Program-made: the position numbers and the translations under genes | The notes under the pieces: generated by a model | The model's database searches: none | What the model saw: only the letters and a program-made list of their open reading frames with translations | Told to the model about the DNA's origin: nothing | Shown: positions 32,578-41,303 of the stretch, one piece after another | How positions within the stretch are numbered: the first letter of the stretch is position 1 | Layout of the letters: the number at the start of each line of letters is the position of its first letter | Origin: Pseudarthrobacter chlorophenolicus | GTDB taxonomy: Bacteria; Actinomycetota; Actinomycetes; Actinomycetales; Micrococcaceae | Assembly: GCF_000962805.1 (NCBI RefSeq) | Contig: NZ_JZTW01000008.1 | Location: forward strand, 124,001 to 188,000 | DNA: 64,000 nt | Direction: 5' to 3'

Positions 32578-34614
32578 CTACTTCGCCTTGCCGGCGTAGA
32601 AGACGGACGGCGCAGCCGGCGTCTCCATACCCTCGCCAATGAAGAAGCTCGGGTGCGGCGGCTGGTTGTAGCCCACGGTCTCGCGTGCCACGCCGGTCCG
32701 GTACATCGGATCGTGCATCAGCGTGCGGAGCCGGACCTCGGTGGGCGAGGTGCTGGTGTAGATCCGCAGCTCGGTGCTGTCGGTGGACGGGAAGACCAGT
32801 TCCTCGCGCCAGTCGCCCAGCAGGTCGGCCTGGAGCGACGGGTTACCCTTGGTGTGGTTGTTGGTGCGGGCGCCGGTGGCCGTCAGCAGCCGGTCGCTGG
32901 TTTCGGTCTCCCAGTTCCACTTGGAGATGGTGGGTACGCCCATGCCCGCTTCGGTGTCGAACTCATGGTCCACGATTTCACGCAGCAGGTCGCCGTCCCA
33001 CCAGGCCATGAAGTTCGCGGCCGGGATCTTGTCCGAGATCCGCTCGCCCTTGGCGGACATCAGGTAGCCGACGGACGAGTTCCAGGCGGCATCCCCGCCC
33101 ACGGCCCAGCTTTCCGAGCCGGGGAAGCGCGGATCGATATCTCCGGTGGCGCCGCGTCCTGTGTCTTTGATGGCCGGAATGCTCCACAGGACCTCCCCGG
33201 TGGCGGCATCCCGGAAGGTGGCGCCGCGATTGCCGCTCTGGCTCATGCTCTCGTGCACCGCGAACGTTTCCAGGCCGGGCCGCGACGGGTCCAGGTCGCC
33301 GGTGTGAATGGCGTCGCCGTGGCCCAGCTTGGTGTTGTAGAGGGGCTTGCCGTCGTCGTCGATGGTCATGGAGCCGAAGACGAACTCATCCTTGCCATCC
33401 TGGTCCACATCCGCCACCGAAAGGTTGTGGTTGCCCTGGCCCTTGTATTCGGCACCGGCGATGTCCGAGTCGAAGGTCCAGCGCTTCACCAGCTTGCCGT
33501 CCACCAGGTCATAGGTGACCAGGACGGTGCGGGTGTAGTAGCCGCGGCTGAACATCATGGACGGCTTTTCGCCGTCGAGGTAGGCCACGCCGGCCAGGAA
33601 CCGGTCCACGCGGTTCCCGTAGTTGTCTCCCCAGGCAGCGACGCTGCCCCGGGGCGGGTCGTAGGGAACGGTGTCCATGATGGTGCCCGTGGCCCCGTTG
33701 AAGACAGTGAGGAATTCGGGGCCGGACAGGACGTAGCCAGCGCTGTTGCGGTAGTCCGCCGCGGCGTCGCCGATGACGGTGCCGGCTGCGTCCGTGGTGC
33801 CGTCTGCTGTCTTGAACGACACCTCGGCTTTGCCGTCGCCGTCGAAGTCATAGGCCAGCATCTGGGTGTAGTGCGCGCCGGCACGGATGTTCCTGCCCAG
33901 GTCGATGCGCCAGAGCCTGGTGCCGTCCATCTTGTAGGCATCGACGTAGACGTTGCCCGTGAAGCCGGACTTGGAGTTGTCCTGGGCGTTGGACGGATTC
34001 CAAAGCTGGATGATCTCGTAGGCGCCGTCGCCGTCCAGGTCCGCCACCGTGGAGTCGTTGGCGCTGTAGGTGTAAGGCTTCCCGTCCTTGCTGACGCCGT
34101 CCGCCGGCTTGTCCAGTTTGATGGCCAGGTAGTTCTGCGCCAGCGGGGTGAACTCGGCGCTGAGCTTGACCTGGCCATTGCCGTTGCCTACTGTCTTGAT
34201 GACGTACTTGGACTGCGCCGTCCCGTCGGGGTCAACGAAAGTAGTGGTGTCCCGGATGGGCTCCTTTGTGATCTGCTTGCCGTCACGCAGCACCTGGAAG
34301 CCCACGCTGTCCTTGTCCAGCCCGAGCATGCGCCAGCCCAGGGTGACGCCCTGGTCTGTCAGCACGGCCACGGGTGCCCGGTCCAGGTTTTCCACCTGGC
34401 GCTTGAGGGCCGTCTTTGCGGCCTGGCCCGGTGCTGTGGACTGGCCTTGTGCTGCAGACTGTCCCGATGCCGTGGCCTGGTCTGCCTGGGCCAGCGGAAC
34501 TCCGGCAAAGGCCAGTGCTGCGGCGGTGAGGGACGCCGCAGCTGCTGCGAGGGGTGCTGCTTTCCGGGCCCTGCCGGCCCGGGATATGGGGGAACACTGC
34601 GAGTGGTAAACCAA
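32578..34614 (-). CDS. Secreted rhamnogalacturonan lyase (PL11-like)
   Basis: A 678-residue exported lyase cutting the rhamnogalacturonan I backbone of pectin by beta-elimination. Signal peptide 1 to about 45 (basic RAGRARK, Ala-rich core, LAQADQ). An N-terminal beta domain (LDRAPVAVLTDQGVTLGW, DPDGTAQSKYVIKTV) is followed by an eight-bladed propeller with calcium-binding DxDGDG-type loops (DLDGDGAYEI, DFDGDGKAEV, DVDQDGKDEF). Length and order fit PL11 (YesW/YesX). TTG at 34614 is preferred because AAAGGAG lies 8 nt upstream and it puts the signal peptide at the N-terminus; the frame remains open further upstream. Confidence 0.9.
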   Translation of the reverse strand: MVYHSQCSPISRAGRARKAAPLAAAAASLTAAALAFAGVPLAQADQATASGQSAAQGQSTAPGQAAKTALKRQVENLDRAPVAVLTDQGVTLGWRMLGLDKDSVGFQVLRDGKQITKEPIRDTTTFVDPDGTAQSKYVIKTVGNGNGQVKLSAEFTPLAQNYLAIKLDKPADGVSKDGKPYTYSANDSTVADLDGDGAYEIIQLWNPSNAQDNSKSGFTGNVYVDAYKMDGTRLWRIDLGRNIRAGAHYTQMLAYDFDGDGKAEVSFKTADGTTDAAGTVIGDAAADYRNSAGYVLSGPEFLTVFNGATGTIMDTVPYDPPRGSVAAWGDNYGNRVDRFLAGVAYLDGEKPSMMFSRGYYTRTVLVTYDLVDGKLVKRWTFDSDIAGAEYKGQGNHNLSVADVDQDGKDEFVFGSMTIDDDGKPLYNTKLGHGDAIHTGDLDPSRPGLETFAVHESMSQSGNRGATFRDAATGEVLWSIPAIKDTGRGATGDIDPRFPGSESWAVGGDAAWNSSVGYLMSAKGERISDKIPAANFMAWWDGDLLREIVDHEFDTEAGMGVPTISKWNWETETSDRLLTATGARTNNHTKGNPSLQADLLGDWREELVFPSTDSTELRIYTSTSPTEVRLRTLMHDPMYRTGVARETVGYNQPPHPSFFIGEGMETPAAPSVFYAGKAK

Positions 34615-34663
34615 AAGAACATCTCCTTTGATGCGGCGGCAGCTGAGTCTGCCGCTCAACAGT

Positions 34664-34677
34664 TTGGAACGTTTCAA
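34664..34677. promoter_or_regulatory. LacI-type operator upstream of the PL11-like lyase
   Basis: TTGGAACGTTTCAA is a 14-bp palindrome with one mismatched pair and a central CG. A second LacI-like element, GTAAACGCTTTC, lies at 34731-34742; its AACGCTTTC half matches the operator of the YetA-like gene, suggesting joint control of both pectin genes. Confidence 0.55.
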
Positions 34678-34902
34678 CCATGCGGAAGCGCACCGTTTCG
34701 TGAAGGTGGGCCGGGAGTTCGCGTTGGATGGTAAACGCTTTCTGCCCTTCTGGTTTATCAATGGATGACAAAGCTGGTCAAGGGTTTGACCGTTAATGAT
34801 TGGGAGAAATTGTTCCGTTACGTTCCTTCTCCCCTGCGACGCGCGCTCACTTGCCGGGCTCAAAGGCCGAACGTTCTCTCATCTTTGGCTGCTTACGCCG
34901 AA

Positions 34903-35009
34903 ACGCCCGCTCACCCCTGCTCCGAGTGGAAAGAGGTGAGCGGGCGTCTTCCCACAATCTGCCAGCGCTGCGCGGGTGACGCGGGAAGCTGCGCCGCGGT
35001 GAGCGGGCG
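34903..35009. repeat. GGTGAGCGGGCG repeat cluster
   Basis: ACGCCCGCTCACC (34903-34915) and GGTGAGCGGGCGT (34935-34947) are a perfect 13-bp inverted repeat; a third copy, GGTGAGCGGGCG, follows at 34998-35009. Related CCAGTGAGCGCGC repeats lie at 38812 and 38844, always at gene ends. Confidence 0.7.
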
Positions 35010-35018
35010 CCGGATGGC

Positions 35019-36335
35019 TTACCGGATGCCGCGGAGCTTCACACCGGCAGCGAGGGCAACGAGGCTGATGATGGCCACCACGGCCAGGTAGTAGCCCGGT
35101 GCCACGGCCTGCCCGGTCTGCTGCACCAGGAAGGCGGCAATCATCGGCGTGAATCCGCCGAAGGCCACCACGGCCGTGTTGTAACTGAAGGACAACCCCG
35201 TTGCGCGTGTCCGGACGTCGAAGGAATCCGACATGACGGAGGGCAGCGCGCCGAAATAGGCGGCCTTGAGCAGGCCGAGGATGGTCATCACCAGTGCCAG
35301 CACCAGGAAGGACTTCGCATTGATGACCCACATGAAGAGGGGTACGACGGCGAGCAGCAGGACCACCACGGTGGGCACCATGATGTTGAGCCTGCCGTAT
35401 TTGTCCGAGAGGTGCCCCACCACTGGTGTTCCGAAGGTCAGGATGACACCGGTAATGATCAGCGAGGTGAACGAGATACCTGGCTCGAGCCCCAGTTCCT
35501 TGATGGCGAAGGTGGGCATGTATTGCAGGATGAAGTTCAGCGCTGTGGATACCGCCAGGGCTCCGCCGGCCAGCAGCATCCCTGTCTTTTGCGTGGCGAA
35601 CACGTCCCGGATGGGGGAATGCTTTTCCTCCGCGGCGCCCCCCTGAACAGGCACTTCCTTCATCTCCCGGCGGATCAGGAATCCTGCCGGTCCCACCAGC
35701 AATCCGAAGAGGAACGGAATCCGCCAGCCCCATTCGGTCATCTGCGCATCGGTCAGGACGGTGGTCAGGACGGCGACAAAGATTGCTGCGAGCAGGCTTC
35801 CCAGCCCCTGGCTGGCGAACTGGAAGCTGCCAAGGAAGCCTTTGCGTTTGCCGTTCTGGGCGATGAGGTAGGCGGTGGCGGCGCCGAATTCCCCGCCGGC
35901 GGAGAAGCCCTGGATAAGCCGCGCCAGGACGATGCCGATGGGGGCCAGGATCCCGATGGTGCCGTAGTTCGGCATGAACGCCAGCAATGCGGTGCCCAGG
36001 ACCATCAGCCGGATGGTGACAGTCAGGCCCTTCTTCAGCCCATGGCGGTCGGCAAACGACCCCAGCACCAGTCCGCCCAGGGGACGGATGAGGTAGGAGA
36101 CGCCGAACACGGCAAACGCCTGGATGAGTTCGACGCCGGGATCGCTGCTGGGGAAGAAGTTCCGGCCGATGTAGATGGCCAGCAGCGCGTAGATGGCAAT
36201 GTCGAACCATTCGAGGGCGTTGCCGATGGTGGCGGCAACAATCCCCCGGGTGGCTGCCTTGGAATCGGGCGCTGCGCCAGGCGCCTCAACGGCGGCGCGG
36301 GCCGTGCTCTGGTTCTTTTGCTGGGGAATGGTCAT
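35019..36335 (-). CDS. MHS-type major facilitator transporter
   Basis: A 438-residue 12-helix symporter of the metabolite:H+ symporter subfamily (as ProP, ShiA). Visible are NALEWFDIAIYALLA at the first helix, the A-motif loop SFADRHGLKKG, LIQGFSAGGEFGAA in helix 4 and a second A-motif VVGHLSDKYGR. Substrate unknown. ATG at 36335 has GGAG 5 nt upstream. It begins 14 bp after the M20 peptidase gene, so it probably imports that enzyme's substrate. Confidence 0.9.
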   Translation of the reverse strand: MTIPQQKNQSTARAAVEAPGAAPDSKAATRGIVAATIGNALEWFDIAIYALLAIYIGRNFFPSSDPGVELIQAFAVFGVSYLIRPLGGLVLGSFADRHGLKKGLTVTIRLMVLGTALLAFMPNYGTIGILAPIGIVLARLIQGFSAGGEFGAATAYLIAQNGKRKGFLGSFQFASQGLGSLLAAIFVAVLTTVLTDAQMTEWGWRIPFLFGLLVGPAGFLIRREMKEVPVQGGAAEEKHSPIRDVFATQKTGMLLAGGALAVSTALNFILQYMPTFAIKELGLEPGISFTSLIITGVILTFGTPVVGHLSDKYGRLNIMVPTVVVLLLAVVPLFMWVINAKSFLVLALVMTILGLLKAAYFGALPSVMSDSFDVRTRATGLSFSYNTAVVAFGGFTPMIAAFLVQQTGQAVAPGYYLAVVAIISLVALAAGVKLRGIR

Positions 36336-36349
36336 GGGAACTCCAGGGT

Positions 36350-37780
36350 TCAGGATACGGAGCTGACGGTCAGGGCGGGCCGGTCCACGCTGGTAGACGC
36401 GGGGCTGTGTGAATTGGCGAAGTCGAAGAACAGGCCGCTGGCGATCTGCAGGCCTTCCCGGGCCACTTCCACCAGGAGGTGTTCGTCTGGGGCATGCTGC
36501 TGGCACCCCGGGTGGGAGTGCGGGATCCAGAGGGTGGGGAGGTCCAGGACATCAGCGAAGACGTAGCTGGGCAGGGAGCCGCCGATGTTGGGCAGGACAG
36601 TGGCCTCACGGCCGGTGCTTGCAGCCAGCGAGTTCGCGGCCCAGGCTACCCAGGGATTGTCCGGATCGATGCGGCTGGCGGCGAATGAGGTGCCCATTTT
36701 GAGCTCCACCATGCCGAAGCCCGCGGCGTCCAGGTGTTTGCGGATGGCCGCATCAAGGTTGGCCACGTCCGTCCCGGGCACGAACCGCAACTGCAACGCG
36801 GCCCGGGCGGTCCCCGGAATGGCATTGACGGGTTTGTCCGGATTGCCTGCTCCCAAGGCCAGCACCTCAAGGGTGTTCCACGCGTAGAGGCGCTCAGCCG
36901 GGCTCAGCGTCTGGTCTCCCCAGGCAGGATCCGCCTGGGGGTCGCCGGGATTCGCCACCAGGTCCAGCACGTCCAGCGCGGCAGTGACGGAGTCCGGGAT
37001 GCCCGCCGGGAGCAGGCCGGGCAGCTGGATAGTGCCGTGGCCGTCCACCAGGGAAGCGACTGCGGCCGCCACCGTGGTGGCCGGGTTCCGCAGGAGCCCG
37101 CCCCAGTTTCCTGAGTGGTACGAGCCAGCGCGGAGGTCTGCAATCAGTTCGAAGCTGACGCCGCCGCGTGCGCCCAGGAAGACCGTGGGGCTCCCGGCGG
37201 CGAGGCGGGGACCATCGGAGCCGATGAAGACGTCGGCCCGGAGCAGGTCCTGGTGATCCGCGGCAAAGTCGGCCAGGTCCGGGGAGCCGATCTCCTCTGC
37301 TCCTTCCAGCAGGAACACCAGGTTGAAGCCCAGGCGGCCCTGCTGTTCGAGCAGGAGCCGGAGCGAAACCATGTTGATCCAGTGCTGGCCCTTGTTGTCG
37401 GCGGCGCCGCGGCCGTACCAGCGGTCGCCCTCGTCGCTGAGCGTCCAGGGGTTACGGCCGGCGCTCCACTCTCCGGCCTGGCCGTCGGTGACGTCAGCGT
37501 GGCCGTAGCAAAGAACGGTGGGGAGCTCAGGATCCTCGTGCCGGGTGGCCACCAGGAAGGAGTTGGTGCCGCCCCGCCAGGAGTCGAACCGGTCTACGGT
37601 GCAGCCAATTGCCAGGAAAGCAGGGCCGATAACGTCATCAAGGTATGACTTCAGTGCAATGCGTCCCTGCGGACTGAAACTCTCCGTGGGGTAGGAGACC
37701 AGCCGGGCCAAATCCTCCCGGAAGCGGCCGGAGTCCACAAACTCCGCTGCTGCGGCCAACAATTGCTTGCGTTCCTGCAT
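36350..37780 (-). CDS. M20 family metallopeptidase (dipeptidase-like)
   Basis: A 476-residue cytoplasmic di-zinc hydrolase. YGHADVTDG holds the first metal His and the bridging-Asp region, RGAADNKGQH the bridging Asp, LEGAEEIGSPDL the catalytic Glu pair, and HSHPGCQQHAPDEH the last metal His. A dimerisation domain is inserted at about 200-340. Upstream of the MHS transporter and divergent from a LysR regulator, it probably forms an uptake-and-hydrolysis unit for a peptide or N-acylated compound. Confidence 0.9.
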   Translation of the reverse strand: MQERKQLLAAAAEFVDSGRFREDLARLVSYPTESFSPQGRIALKSYLDDVIGPAFLAIGCTVDRFDSWRGGTNSFLVATRHEDPELPTVLCYGHADVTDGQAGEWSAGRNPWTLSDEGDRWYGRGAADNKGQHWINMVSLRLLLEQQGRLGFNLVFLLEGAEEIGSPDLADFAADHQDLLRADVFIGSDGPRLAAGSPTVFLGARGGVSFELIADLRAGSYHSGNWGGLLRNPATTVAAAVASLVDGHGTIQLPGLLPAGIPDSVTAALDVLDLVANPGDPQADPAWGDQTLSPAERLYAWNTLEVLALGAGNPDKPVNAIPGTARAALQLRFVPGTDVANLDAAIRKHLDAAGFGMVELKMGTSFAASRIDPDNPWVAWAANSLAASTGREATVLPNIGGSLPSYVFADVLDLPTLWIPHSHPGCQQHAPDEHLLVEVAREGLQIASGLFFDFANSHSPASTSVDRPALTVSSVS

Positions 37781-37842
37781 TACGTACTTCCTCTGTTCTT
37801 ATGGCGTGAGTCCAAAGTTAGGTGTCCCAGGCGCAAACAACC

Positions 37843-37860
37843 AGTATCGTTTTGTCGATG
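37843..37860. promoter_or_regulatory. Possible LysR binding site
   Basis: ATCG-N6-CGAT (37846-37859) is the clearest dyad in the 121-bp region between the divergent M20 and LysR genes, and its position fits a LysR activator site. Sequence support is weak. Confidence 0.3.
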
Positions 37861-37901
37861 AGCGTTGACTTTCATGCAAACCTGCAGAACAGGCTGCGAC
37901 C

Positions 37902-38804
37902 ATGAACATGCTGACTCCGGCGCTGCTGTACTTTGACGCCGTGGCGCAGGAGGGCACGCTCACCGAGGCCGCCACAAAGCTTCACGTGTCCGCATCCGCC
38001 ATCAGCCGCCAGATCAACAAGCTCGAAACTTCGCTCGGCATGCCGCTGTTCCACCGGCATGCCCGGGGCGTGGAACTGACGGAGGCAGGCAGGCTCCTGC
38101 TGGCTTACGTGCGGCGGGCTGAGGCGGAGGGTGCCGCCGTCCGGGAGGAGCTGCTGGTCTCCATGCAGCGGAAGACGAGGACCCTGCGGGTGGCCTGCGC
38201 GGAAGGCTTCGCCAGGGTGTGGGTCCCCTCGGCGATCGCCGGGCTCAGCCGCCAGCATGACGACGTCGAATTCCACCTCGACGTCGTTTCCTCATCCGAA
38301 GGGACCCGCCGCGTGGCGGAGGGCGAGGCCGACGTCGCCGTGGTGTTCTCCCTGGGCCCGCAGTCAAAGGTGACCGTGGAGCATTCCACCCCAACACCCG
38401 TGGCCTTCGCGCTGGTCTCTCCGGACCACCCGCTCGCCGAGCAGCAGACCACCACCCTTAAGGACCTGTGCCGCTACAAGCTGGCGGTCACGGCTCCCGG
38501 GTCAAGCCAGCGGGAGCTGTTCGACCTCGCCATGCAGATCGAAGGCCTCACCCCGTCCATCACGCTGCAGTCGGACCACATCAACCCGGTGATCCAGTTC
38601 GCCCGGTCCGGCGTCGGCGTGTCCCTGGTGGGCGGCCTGTCCCTTGACCGGCGGGACCGCGAGGAACTGGTGACGGTTCATCTGGACCATCCGGTGTTGC
38701 GGCAGCGGCACGGGCAGATCCAGACCATGACCGGCCGCGCCCAGCCCGCCATCCTCACGGCGTTCGTGGATGAGCTCATTGACGCCCTGGAGCTACTCGC
38801 CTGA
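37902..38804 (+). CDS. LysR-family transcriptional regulator
   Basis: A 300-residue regulator. The HTH near residues 18-38 (GTLTEAATKLHVSASAISRQ, then INKLE) is followed by a periplasmic-binding-like effector domain. It is divergent from the M20/MHS pair and likely controls it in response to their substrate. ATG at 37902 or the in-frame ATG at 37908; neither has a strong Shine-Dalgarno. Confidence 0.92.
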   Translation: MNMLTPALLYFDAVAQEGTLTEAATKLHVSASAISRQINKLETSLGMPLFHRHARGVELTEAGRLLLAYVRRAEAEGAAVREELLVSMQRKTRTLRVACAEGFARVWVPSAIAGLSRQHDDVEFHLDVVSSSEGTRRVAEGEADVAVVFSLGPQSKVTVEHSTPTPVAFALVSPDHPLAEQQTTTLKDLCRYKLAVTAPGSSQRELFDLAMQIEGLTPSITLQSDHINPVIQFARSGVGVSLVGGLSLDRRDREELVTVHLDHPVLRQRHGQIQTMTGRAQPAILTAFVDELIDALELLA

Positions 38805-38811
38805 TCCTCTG

Positions 38812-38856
38812 CCAGTGAGCGCGCTTCCGCGAAAAAGGCACCACCAGTGAGCGCGC
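38812..38856. repeat. Direct repeat CCAGTGAGCGCGC
   Basis: Two identical 13-bp copies (38812-38824 and 38844-38856), 32 bp apart, between the LysR stop and the Lrp stop. They are related to the GGTGAGCGGGCG repeats near 34.9 kb. Confidence 0.65.
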
Positions 38857-38862
38857 GTTGAT

Positions 38863-38886
38863 GGTTTCGGCAAGCTCAGCCACCGG
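38863..38886. repeat. Copy 2 of the dispersed GATTGAGCCTGTCGAAA-type repeat
   Basis: GGTTTCGGCAAGCTCAGCCA then CCGG is the reverse complement of the element at 12453 and 59104 with a few changes. It overlaps the last codons and stop of the Lrp gene, so the protein's C-terminus is partly repeat-encoded. Confidence 0.6.
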
Positions 38887-39367
38887 CTTTGCGGGCGGCC
38901 ACCGCTTCGAGGAGGGGCAGCGTCCGGGTAGGCATGACCTCTACCAGGGACATTGCCGTGCTGGTGCGTACGACGCCGGCAATCGCCAGCATCGCGTTGG
39001 TCACCCGGTGCAAGTCGGCTGGGTCCTTTGCGGCGACTTTCGCGAGCAGGTCCGCGTCGCCGGTGGTGGCGTGCATCTCGATGATTTCCGGAACGGTCCG
39101 CAGCGCCGCCGTGGCTTCGTCGCTGGCGGACTGACTGATGGAGATCGAGATGAACGCGATCAGCGGCAGCCCCAGGGCCTCGGTGCGGACCCGCTGGCTG
39201 AACGGTGCCAGGCTGCCGTCGTTCACCAGCCGCCGCAACCTGGCGTGGACGGTATTGCGGGCCACCCCCAGCGACCGGGACAGCGAAAGGACTGTGGCTT
39301 GTGGGTCCTGGTCGAGTGTGAGGAGGATCTCTGCGTCAAGGGCGTCGATGCGGTGCATAGTGAGCAT
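38876..39367 (-). CDS. Lrp/AsnC-family regulator
   Basis: A 163-residue regulator: HTH (ATVLSLSRSLGVARNTVHAR) in the first 55 residues and an AsnC ligand domain (TGDADLLAKVAAKDPADLHR). It is divergent from an aminotransferase gene 92 bp away and likely regulates it. The start could be ATG 39367 or ATG 39358. A dispersed repeat covers the stop codon. Confidence 0.9.
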   Translation of the reverse strand: MLTMHRIDALDAEILLTLDQDPQATVLSLSRSLGVARNTVHARLRRLVNDGSLAPFSQRVRTEALGLPLIAFISISISQSASDEATAALRTVPEIIEMHATTGDADLLAKVAAKDPADLHRVTNAMLAIAGVVRTSTAMSLVEVMPTRTLPLLEAVAARKAGG

Positions 39368-39458
39368 TTTGCCACCGAAAACCACCAGGACATCATGATC
39401 TGTCCTGTTGGAACCGGCTGTGTTGCGCAGAAGCCCGATTCTGCCCCACGATGCTGGC

Positions 39459-40553
39459 ATGACCAGCACCCTTCCCGAAGCGGCCGCTCCCGCGCTTCGC
39501 GCCGCCGTCGCCCAGCTTCCCGCGTACGTTGCCGGCAAGAGCGCCGAGTCCCAACTGACCGCCGCCCTGGCCTCCAACGAGAGCCATTTCGCTCCGCTGC
39601 CCTCCGTCGTCGACGTGGTGGCCGCCGAGGTCTCCCGGATGCACCGGTACCCGAACATGGGCGTGGTGGACGCGCGGGAGGCGATTGCCCGGCACGTGGG
39701 CGTCACTGCGGATGAAATCGCCGCGGGGCCGGGCAGTTCCGGCGTGCTGCAGCAGATCATCACAGCCGTCTGCGACGCCGGTGATGAAGTGGTGTTCGCG
39801 TGGCGTTCCTTCGAGGCCTACCCCATCCTGGTCACGGTGGCCGGCGCCCGGCCGGTGCCCGTTCCCCTGCTGGACACCGAGCACCACGACCTCCCGGCCA
39901 TGGCCTCCGCCATCACGGACCGCACCCGGCTGGTGCTCCTCTGCTCGCCCAACAACCCCACCGGAGTGTCCATCGGGGCCGACGCGTTGGAGGAGTTCCT
40001 GCGGGCAGTACCGCCGCACGTTGTGGTGGTGCTGGACGAGGCGTATGTGGAGTACCAGCGCGGCTCCGGCCTGGACTCGCTGTCGTTCTACCGCCGGTAC
40101 CCCAACCTCTGCATCCTGCGCACCTTCTCCAAGGCTTACGGCCTGGCGGGGCTGCGGATCGGCTATGCCATTGCCCGCCCGTCAGTGGCGGACGGCCTGC
40201 GCCGGACTGCCATTCCGTTTGGCGTGAACCGGATGGCCCAGGCCGCAGCCATCGCTTCGCTGGCAGCCGCGGACGAGCTTGCCCACCGCACCAACACCGT
40301 GGTGGAGGAACGCACCCGCGTGATTGAAAGCCTGCGGGAATCCGGTTGGGACGTCCCGGACAGCCAGGCCAATTTCTATTGGATCCGCGCCTCCGACGAA
40401 CTGCGCGGGCAGCTCCTGGACGCCCTGTCCGCGGCAGACATCCTGGCCCGCGGCTATGCCGGTGACGGTGTGCGGATCAGCCTCGCGGACCAGGCAACGA
40501 ACGATCGCGTGCTGGCTGTCCTCGCCCACCGGGAACGGTTCGCCGCCCAGTGA
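39459..40553 (+). CDS. HisC-like aminotransferase
   Basis: A 364-residue fold-type I PLP enzyme, close to histidinol-phosphate or aromatic amino-acid aminotransferases. LASNES substrate loop, GPGSSGVLQQ (cofactor phosphate), CSPNNPTG, VVLDEAYVEY, and TFSKAYGLAGLRIGY with the Schiff-base Lys. The isolated position next to an Lrp regulator favours an amino-acid transaminase over histidine biosynthesis. The ATG at 39459 has no clear Shine-Dalgarno. The downstream gene overlaps by 4 bp. Confidence 0.88.
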   Translation: MTSTLPEAAAPALRAAVAQLPAYVAGKSAESQLTAALASNESHFAPLPSVVDVVAAEVSRMHRYPNMGVVDAREAIARHVGVTADEIAAGPGSSGVLQQIITAVCDAGDEVVFAWRSFEAYPILVTVAGARPVPVPLLDTEHHDLPAMASAITDRTRLVLLCSPNNPTGVSIGADALEEFLRAVPPHVVVVLDEAYVEYQRGSGLDSLSFYRRYPNLCILRTFSKAYGLAGLRIGYAIARPSVADGLRRTAIPFGVNRMAQAAAIASLAAADELAHRTNTVVEERTRVIESLRESGWDVPDSQANFYWIRASDELRGQLLDALSAADILARGYAGDGVRISLADQATNDRVLAVLAHRERFAAQ

Positions 40554-41233
40554 GTACCTCAACCCTTCCCACCCCGGCCCCGGCAGACGCAACGCCCGCG
40601 CAGGGCATGACGACGACGGTACCCGCCGCCCCGCCGTCGGCCGTCCGCCATTCGGTGATTGAGGATGTCCTGGGCATTCTGACCGGGACGTTCGCCGCGT
40701 CGCTGGGCCTTTTCCTGCTCAAGTCCAGTGAGGCCGTGACCGGCGGCACCGCGGGGCTGGCCCTGCTGCTCAGTTACACCGTCCCGTTGCCGTTCGGGGT
40801 CATCTTCACGGCCGTGAACCTGCCGTTCTTCGCCCTCGCCATCTGGAAGAAAGGCTGGAACTTCGCCCTGCGCACCGGGGCGGCCATCGCGCTGGTCTCG
40901 GTGATGGCCAGCCTGCACCCGTGGGCCTTCGGGTCCCTGGAGCTGGACCCCGCCTACGGCGTTGCGGCCGGAAACCTGCTGGCCGGCGTGGGACTCCTGA
41001 TCCTGTTCCGGCACCAGTCCAGCCTGGGCGGCTTCAACATCCTGGCGCTGCTGCTCCAGGACAAGCTGAAATGGCGTGCCGGGTATGTGCAAATGGTGCT
41101 GGACGTGGCCATCGTGCTGGCGGCACTTGCCGTGGTGTCCCCGCTGATGGTGCTTCTTTCCGCAGCCGGCGCCACACTGCTGAACCTCATCCTGGCGCTG
41201 AACCACCGGCCCGGACGCTACCTGGGAAAGTAG
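40550..41233 (+). CDS. YitT-like membrane protein
   Basis: A 227-residue protein with a Pro/Ala/Thr-rich head (1-35) and five or six helices. GSSE-like LLKSSEAVTGGTAGLALLLS and HQSSLGGFNILALLLQ are the two internally related segments seen in YitT-family proteins. Substrate unknown. The GTG start overlaps the aminotransferase stop, so it is co-translated with it and may export or import a related amino acid. Confidence 0.8.
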   Translation: MSTSTLPTPAPADATPAQGMTTTVPAAPPSAVRHSVIEDVLGILTGTFAASLGLFLLKSSEAVTGGTAGLALLLSYTVPLPFGVIFTAVNLPFFALAIWKKGWNFALRTGAAIALVSVMASLHPWAFGSLELDPAYGVAAGNLLAGVGLLILFRHQSSLGGFNILALLLQDKLKWRAGYVQMVLDVAIVLAALAVVSPLMVLLSAAGATLLNLILALNHRPGRYLGK

Positions 41234-41303
41234 CTGCCAACCGGCCGATTTATTCCCGAAAGTTGCCTGAAATAACTTCATGGAAGCCGCTGTTGCCGCA
41301 CGT

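Larger units (their letters stand above)
34615..35018. other. 404-bp intergenic region with LacI-type sites and CGCTCACC repeats
   Basis: No credible gene. The half next to the lyase (34660-34745) carries LacI-like palindromes; the half next to the MHS transporter (34900-35010) carries the GGTGAGCGGGCG inverted-repeat family. The middle contains AT-richer sequence near 34755-34815 that could hold the lyase promoter. Confidence 0.6.

Noticed and set aside
32473..34734. 753-codon plus-strand open frame
   Set aside because: Antisense to the PL11-like lyase, which has clear domains and a signal peptide. The frame also runs through the 32521 terminator.
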